Part shown: one piece after another, positions 29,513-32,982 of the stretch
Layout of the letters: each line of letters opens with the position of its first letter
How positions within the stretch are numbered: the stretch's first letter is position 1
Assembly (NCBI GenBank): GCA_964430335.1
Contig: CAYSEN010000010.1
Coordinates: forward strand, 1 to 32,982
Reading direction: 5' to 3'
DNA length: 32,982 bases
Source of the DNA: SIBU01 sp964430335
GTDB lineage: Bacteria; Patescibacteriota; Minisyncoccia; Phycocordibacterales; SIBU01
The notes under the pieces: model-generated
What the model was told of the DNA's origin: nothing
What the model saw: the letters and a program-made list of their open reading frames with translations, nothing else
Databases searched by the model: none
Made by a program: the position numbers and the translations under genes

Positions 29513-31081
29513 TTAGTAGACGTCTTCTTGTTTTTCCTTAAGGAATGAAACAAAAGCATCCGAAAAATGAAGCATTAGTTTAAACGGAGTTTCTATAATA
29601 AAGTCCAAAACAAAGGCAAAAAGGTTGATTGATGAGAATTTTCTCGATAGCCACTTTCCCGCTCTTACAATCGGCAGAGCAAAAAGATTAAACGCCAACG
29701 TAACCACTCGGTCATCCTCCGTAGCCACTCGCCACTTGTTTGCACTGTGTCGAATTCTTAGAGCAAAATAACTAACCAGTGTAAGGAAGGACAAGAACAA
29801 TAAAATACTTACCATGCTCCAGTTGAAGCCCTTCAGCGCTGAAACAATTCCTCCGAACACGATAACGAACAAAACTGCATACAAAACAAGGAAAATGGTA
29901 TTCAAAACACCTACACCTTTTAGTCTAATCTTTATCGGTTTCATTTCCTCGCCTTTCAAAATTTTATCAACTCCACTAATTATTGCTTTAGTGTTTTTAT
30001 CACCCAAAGGTCTTACTGAAACAGTAACCACCAAAAGCAAAAGCGGGTGGAACAAGACGTTTGTCGCGATTGGAATATATTCGAGTTCCTTTAGGAAATA
30101 AATTTGATATGGCACTTCGAGAGCGAGAGCCATCATGGTTTTAGTTATGAAAATAAAGAACACTGCTCTTAGCGCGCTCCATCTGGCCTTTGAAAATTGC
30201 TTGCTATAGTTTTTCTTTAAAAATTCCTTTGTAAACTGCTCGAGTTCATGATGATCACCCAAAATTCTTTCAGATTCAGCACCGTAAGCTCTCACAATCT
30301 CCCTAATCACAGAAAAATAAATAGCGTAATTGTAAAGACGAGGCATCAACTTAAAACTAAGCGGATTCTCAAGTGCCTGGCTAATACTTTGCCAAATATA
30401 AACACTGTGCTCGCCTATCTTTGAAATCACAGCATCGTCTTCTAACGTTGCCCAATTTTCCGGCAACTGCTTAAGCCAGAACTTGTAAAACAAACTCTCG
30501 TCGTCTGTGTTAAGCAAACTTCGATAGCAAGCGATGTGAATTTGTGTCTGCAAAGCCGAATCAGGAATTTCTGGAGAAATTCTTATAGAATCCTTTACTG
30601 AGTGATAAAAGGCGTCGGTCACAAAGTCATCCTCAGAGTTTGGGTAAAAGAAATTCTCGATCTCACTTCCAATCAAGCTGACCAAAGTCTTTCTAAATTT
30701 AGAATCCTGCGAAGCCGAGCCGGGTAAAGTAAGTTCAATTTTTTTGTACTTATGTATGATTTTATCAACGTCTAGAGCAGCCGATTCTGGAATGGCGTTA
30801 TTTTGCAAATATCTTCCGGCAATGAGCTCTTGAATGAGAGAAAGGCCGATACTCTCCCCTCCTTCTAGCAAAATTTTACGCTTAATAATGCGTTCAATAG
30901 CACTTCTTCTCACATGTCTTTCGTCCTTGTAATCAACCAAATAGCGCAACTTTTCATAAGCCGCTCCTGCTTTCTCGGTAATTTTGTGGACGTTAATTAG
31001 ACTGTCGCCTGAAGATGAGTGTGCGACACCGGTTTTGTTTTTCAGTCTCTCTAATAGGTGACCTATCGGCTCTGAAATCAT
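29513..31081 (-). CDS. Large membrane protein of unknown function, 522 residues
   Basis: The first 300 residues are mostly soluble and helical (LIQELIAGRYLQNN, ENWATLEDDAVISKIGEHSV). Then come several hydrophobic helices: near residues 306-326, 335-357, 395-415, 420-440 and 470-505. Charged clusters follow (SVRPLGDKNTKAI, KWRVATEDDRVV). I recall large proteins of this shape in other parcubacterial genomes but cannot name a family. It is preceded by a DUF167-type gene on the same strand and a 100-nt gap with a palindrome. It lies upstream of hpf. Not recognised as transporter, enzyme or secretion component. Confidence 0.75.
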   Translation of the reverse strand: MISEPIGHLLERLKNKTGVAHSSSGDSLINVHKITEKAGAAYEKLRYLVDYKDERHVRRSAIERIIKRKILLEGGESIGLSLIQELIAGRYLQNNAIPESAALDVDKIIHKYKKIELTLPGSASQDSKFRKTLVSLIGSEIENFFYPNSEDDFVTDAFYHSVKDSIRISPEIPDSALQTQIHIACYRSLLNTDDESLFYKFWLKQLPENWATLEDDAVISKIGEHSVYIWQSISQALENPLSFKLMPRLYNYAIYFSVIREIVRAYGAESERILGDHHELEQFTKEFLKKNYSKQFSKARWSALRAVFFIFITKTMMALALEVPYQIYFLKELEYIPIATNVLFHPLLLLVVTVSVRPLGDKNTKAIISGVDKILKGEEMKPIKIRLKGVGVLNTIFLVLYAVLFVIVFGGIVSALKGFNWSMVSILLFLSFLTLVSYFALRIRHSANKWRVATEDDRVVTLAFNLFALPIVRAGKWLSRKFSSINLFAFVLDFIIETPFKLMLHFSDAFVSFLKEKQEDVY

Positions 31082-31141
31082 GGGGGTTATTATGCCAGAT
31101 TTTGGCAGATTTTGCTACCCACAGAACAATTCCACGACCCC

Positions 31142-31176
31142 AATCCAACTGCGACACTGAGTGTTGCAGTTGGATT
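31142..31176. repeat. 35-nt imperfect palindrome
   Basis: AATCCAACTGC and GCAGTTGGATT flank an inner ACAC-TGA-GTGT. It lies between the DUF167-type gene and the 522-residue membrane protein gene. No T tract follows on either strand. It may be an RNA processing hairpin or an operator. Confidence 0.85.
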
Positions 31177-31181
31177 AAAAC

Positions 31182-31400
31182 CTATTCAACACTGACTATT
31201 TTGTGCGGACTATGGTGTCCACTGACGATTCTAATAGCCCCGGCCTTTCCACCAAATTGACCCCTAATGAGCTCCAAAACTCTTTTATTGGCCTGATTTT
31301 GTTCTGCTTTTTCTCTCACGCAGATATCAAAAGAATCTGGGCCGGTTTTCCTTACACTTTCCTCTTTTGCTTCTGTAACAACAGAGATTTTTAGATACAT
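31182..31400 (-). CDS. DUF167 (UPF0235/YggU-type) protein
   Basis: 72 residues. The order MYLKISVVTEAKEESV, then a Phe-Asp-Ile-Cys-Val strand, EKAEQNQANKRVLELI and IRIVSGHHSPHKIVSVE fits this small family, in which the helix with KAN and the end with SG...K are conserved. The family fold is known, but its job is not. It lies upstream of the 522-residue membrane protein, with a 100-nt gap holding the palindrome 31142-31176. It starts near the tRNA hotspot and is the last ordinary gene before it. Confidence 0.75.
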   Translation of the reverse strand: MYLKISVVTEAKEESVRKTGPDSFDICVREKAEQNQANKRVLELIRGQFGGKAGAIRIVSGHHSPHKIVSVE

Positions 31401-31481
31401 AGCAATATCATTTCACTTTTTTTAAATCTTTGCTATCATAACCACGTCTTCAATTATTTGGAGACATAATAAATTTTCCGC

Positions 31482-31557
31482 TCCGGAGTAGCTCAGCAGT
31501 AGAGTGAGATCGGGTTGGGCCCCGATCGCAAGACCGGAGGCTCTGGAGCCGAGGTGG
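31482..31557 (+). pseudogene. tRNA-like remnant sharing the 5' part of tRNA-Asn
   Basis: The first 23 nt (TCCGGAGTAGCTCAGCAGTA and on) match the start of the intact tRNA-Asn at 31671 with one change. After the D arm the match ends. A strong hairpin (TCGGG-TTGGGCC-CCCGA) could mimic an anticodon arm with GGG, but position 37 would be C, spacing is off, and there is no T arm. Downstream are two more hairpins, GAGCC/GGCTC and ATTTTTC/GAAAAAT. I take it as a decayed or rearranged copy. Confidence 0.5.
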
Positions 31558-31630
31558 GCTCGCATAATTTTTCGCCAGAAAAATATAAGTGAGGTCGCCT
31601 GACTAATAGAGACTGCGTTGTAATATCCAT

Positions 31631-31655
31631 TCTGTACACCCAAATTGTGTACAGA
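31631..31655. repeat. Perfect 9-bp inverted repeat just upstream of tRNA-Asn
   Basis: TCTGTACAC, a 7-nt loop, GTGTACAGA. It ends 15 nt before the tRNA. It could be an operator, an integrase arm site or an mRNA end hairpin; no T tract follows. Confidence 0.8.
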
Positions 31656-31670
31656 TAGAGTTTATAACAT

Positions 31671-31742
31671 TCCGGAGTAGCTCAGCGGTAGAGCAGTCGC
31701 CTGTTAAGCGATTGGTCACAGGTTCGAATCCTGTCTCCGGAG
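31671..31742 (+). tRNA. tRNA-Asn (anticodon GTT)
   Basis: 72 nt, full cloverleaf: acceptor TCCGGAG/CTCCGGA, D arm GCTC-AGCGGTA-GAGC, anticodon arm GTCGC-CTGTTAA-GCGAT with anticodon GTT, T arm ACAGG-TTCGAAT-CCTGT and discriminator G. The bases after it are CAAC, so CCA is not encoded here. A copy of the last 15 nt, this time followed by the CCA end, lies 171 nt downstream. Confidence 0.95.
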
Positions 31743-31910
31743 CAACAAACATTAAGCCGTTGCGCGACAGCACAATGGCTTTTTTGTTTGTATCCGGAAC
31801 AGGATTCGAACGCCGGAACGCATTGAGCCGTTTCGGCGAAGCGTGAGGCGGTGCCTAGACAAAACTTTTTGACGAAAAAGTTTTAGTCGAGGGAGAAACT
31901 CCTGTCTCCG
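31740..31910 (+). repeat. 171-nt repeat, copy 1, inserted at the 3' end of tRNA-Asn
   Basis: By eye identical base for base to 32812-32982. It begins at the tRNA 3' end and ends in another copy of that end. It contains a terminator, an inverted fragment of the tRNA T arm and acceptor (CCGGAACAGGATTCGAAC, 31794-31811), several short hairpins and a 10-bp hairpin (AAAACTTTTT/AAAAAGTTTT). No open reading frame of note. Best read as a small structured mobile element or an integration scar. Confidence 0.8.
31754..31785 (+). terminator. Intrinsic terminator after tRNA-Asn, inside repeat copy 1
   Basis: AAGCCGTTG pairs with CAATGGCTT (one G-U pair) around CGCGACAGCA, followed by a T tract. Flanking ACAAAC/GTTTGT extends the stem. 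It ends the tRNA transcript. Confidence 0.8.
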
Positions 31911-31914
31911 GAGC
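31900..31914 (+). other. Direct repeat of the tRNA-Asn 3' end (attachment-site-like core)
   Basis: TCCTGTCTCCGGAGC equals tRNA positions 31729-31743. Here it continues with CA, giving discriminator G plus CCA (GCCA at 31913 region), then the terminator 31919-31951. So this looks like the original tRNA end, displaced by the insertion. Confidence 0.75.
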
Positions 31915-31918
31915 CATC

Positions 31919-31951
31919 AAAAAACAGCTAAAATACAGGGCTGTTTTTTTG
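31919..31951 (+). terminator. Intrinsic terminator, probably the original one of tRNA-Asn
   Basis: AAAACAGC and GCTGTTTT pair around an 11-nt loop, followed by more T. It lies directly behind the displaced CCA end, which fits an ancestral tRNA followed by its own terminator. Confidence 0.85.
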
Positions 31952-31996
31952 TTACCCCAGTAGGGTTCAGAACTCAAATTTGTTACTATGATAGTA

Positions 31997-32698
31997 ATGA
32001 AAAAGTTTATTATTTACACTCTACTGTCAGTATGTCTTCTTATAGTATGCGGGTATGGTTTGCTCCAAGTTAGCAAATCCCGCACCTTCCAATTCTTTGG
32101 GAGTATTGTAAGCCGGGTTGATACCGAAGAAAAAGTAATTGCCCTTACATTTGATGACGGACCAGAAGCTTACACTAACGAGGTGTTAGATGTACTTCAG
32201 GAGAAACAAATAAAAGCCACCTTTTATGTTATTGGTGAGAGATTGCAAGAAAACTTAGAGATTGGAAAACGTATTACGGCCGAAGGTCACGAACTTGGTA
32301 ATCACTCATATACTCATCAACGGTTTTTACTCAAACCTCAATCTTTTATTGATAGTGAAATACAAAAAACAAATCAACTTATCCGAGAGACAGGATATGA
32401 AGGAACTATCACATTCCGCCCTCCATATGGGAAAAAGCTCCTCGGACTCCCTTGGTATCTAAATAAGCACGGCATTGAAACAATTATGGTTGACGTTGAA
32501 CCTGATACTTACGGTACTACATCTGATTTCTTTGTTGAATATACAGTTGCCAATACTAAATCTGGTTCAATTATACTTCTTCATTCATTTTGTAAGACCT
32601 GCGGTGAAGCACGAAAAGCAGTACCAATAATAATTGATGCTCTCAAAGAGAAAGGGTACACATTTATTACAGTCTCTGAATTACTTTCTAAAAGATAA
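31997..32698 (+). CDS. Membrane-anchored polysaccharide deacetylase (NodB domain, CE4)
   Basis: 233 residues from the ATG at 31997; the ATG at 31988 would add three. One N-terminal helix (FIIYTLLSVCLLIVCGYGLL) anchors or exports it. The NodB motifs are complete: IALTFDDGP (TFDDGP with the metal Asp), HELGNHSYTHQR (metal His pair, HSYTH), TFRPPYG and IILLHS. Family-4 esterases remove acetyl groups from chitin or peptidoglycan sugars; the likely target is the cell wall of this cell or of a host, but the sequence cannot tell. It lies between the two 171-nt repeats, so it may be cargo of the element. A TACTAT box at 31984-31989 would give an almost leaderless start. Confidence 0.9.
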   Translation: MKKFIIYTLLSVCLLIVCGYGLLQVSKSRTFQFFGSIVSRVDTEEKVIALTFDDGPEAYTNEVLDVLQEKQIKATFYVIGERLQENLEIGKRITAEGHELGNHSYTHQRFLLKPQSFIDSEIQKTNQLIRETGYEGTITFRPPYGKKLLGLPWYLNKHGIETIMVDVEPDTYGTTSDFFVEYTVANTKSGSIILLHSFCKTCGEARKAVPIIIDALKEKGYTFITVSELLSKR

Positions 32699-32706
32699 GT
32701 TGGGAA

Positions 32707-32811
32707 TTAGTTCTGAAGTGTCATTTCAGGAAACATCTCAAAAATCTTAGAAAACTCCAAATCTTTTTTAATAGCAGTCCAGTTGAGAGTTCTGAACGCG
32801 TCCCCTAGAGA
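32707..32811 (-). pseudogene. C-terminal coding remnant cut by the 171-nt repeat
   Basis: On the minus strand an open frame of 34 codons ends in a stop at 32707 and reads GDAFRTLNWTAIKKDLEFSK followed by IFEMFPEMTLQN. It looks protein-like but has no start: upstream the repeat brings a stop codon. Probably the end of a gene broken by the repeat insertion. Family not recognised; could also be chance. Confidence 0.35.
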
Positions 32812-32982
32812 GAGCAACAAACATTAAGCCGTTGCGCGACAGCACAATGGCTTTTTTGTTTGTATCCGGAACAGGATTCGAACGCCGGAACGCATTGAGC
32901 CGTTTCGGCGAAGCGTGAGGCGGTGCCTAGACAAAACTTTTTGACGAAAAAGTTTTAGTCGAGGGAGAAACTCCTGTCTCCG
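32812..32982 (+). repeat. 171-nt repeat, copy 2, running into the window end
   Basis: Identical to copy 1 (31740-31910). Its left flank (CCCCTAGAGA) is not tRNA sequence, so this copy is not in an intact tRNA-Asn. The sequence stops exactly where copy 1 would continue with GAGCCA, as expected if an assembler stopped at a repeat. Confidence 0.85.

Noticed and set aside
31482..31557. Functional tRNA-Pro with anticodon GGG
   Set aside because: The anticodon-like loop is there, but the T arm is missing, spacing after the D arm is wrong and position 37 would be a pyrimidine.
31422..31643. 73-residue minus-strand open frame
   Set aside because: It lies over the tRNA-like remnant and its hairpins and has no protein-like features.
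31740..32982. Integron attC sites or a CRISPR array
   Set aside because: The two copies are structured, but no R-box pair (RYYYAAC and GTTRRRY) at the ends was found and no integrase gene is in the window; two 171-nt copies 1.07 kb apart do not fit CRISPR spacing.

Overview
The window looks like a stretch of chromosome from a candidate-phyla-radiation bacterium (Patescibacteria, most likely a parcubacterium-like lineage), assembled from a metagenome. Reasons: an AT-rich backbone, short housekeeping proteins, a row of small two-helix T4SS-pilin-like proteins, a PriA that has lost its helicase motifs, a ProRS without the editing insertion, and starts almost without Shine-Dalgarno motifs. Two 100-base N runs (5791-5890, 12805-12904) are scaffold gaps of unknown true length. 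The left edge cuts a gene, and the right edge lies inside an exact 171-bp repeat.

Layout. 1-2449: a GC-richer block with a partial gene, a multi-membrane-span His-rich protein and, on the minus strand, a secreted repeat protein. 2450-2574: a short divergent control region with two promoters whose -35 boxes lie in the arms of one inverted repeat. 2575-3099: an AT-rich LPxTG-like surface protein with the same 15-residue repeat period as its high-GC divergent partner. 3146-5790 (minus): at least seven T4SS-pilin-like domains in six genes, behind a membrane-anchored solute-binding protein (5891-7134). 7172-11315 (minus): methyltransferase, gyrA, a small membrane protein and a metallo-beta-lactamase-fold protein that lacks its metal motif. 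11417-12804 (plus): rpsA with a strong promoter, a structured leader and a strong terminator.

12907-23585 (minus) is a cell-wall, cell-shape and translation cluster, read from murA through mreB2, a delta-prime-like clamp-loader gene, frr, rseP, proS, mreB1, mreC, a mreD-like gene and a PBP2 gene to pth. It combines peptidoglycan precursor synthesis, the elongasome and ribosome recycling or rescue. The plus strand then carries a PEGA-type protein, a degenerate priA, a GC-rich orphan gene with its own terminator, and def-fmt. After these come a 52-residue membrane protein, hpf, a 522-residue membrane protein and a DUF167 protein on the minus strand.

The right end (31400-32982) is a tRNA-Asn hotspot. 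The intact tRNA is followed by a 171-nt insertion that duplicates the tRNA 3' end, so that the older 3' end with its CCA now sits 171 nt downstream. An identical second copy lies about 1.07 kb further on, and a polysaccharide deacetylase gene lies between the copies. The best candidates for something undescribed are this tRNA-targeted mini-element, the divergent pair of 15-residue-repeat surface proteins, and the pilin-domain array.
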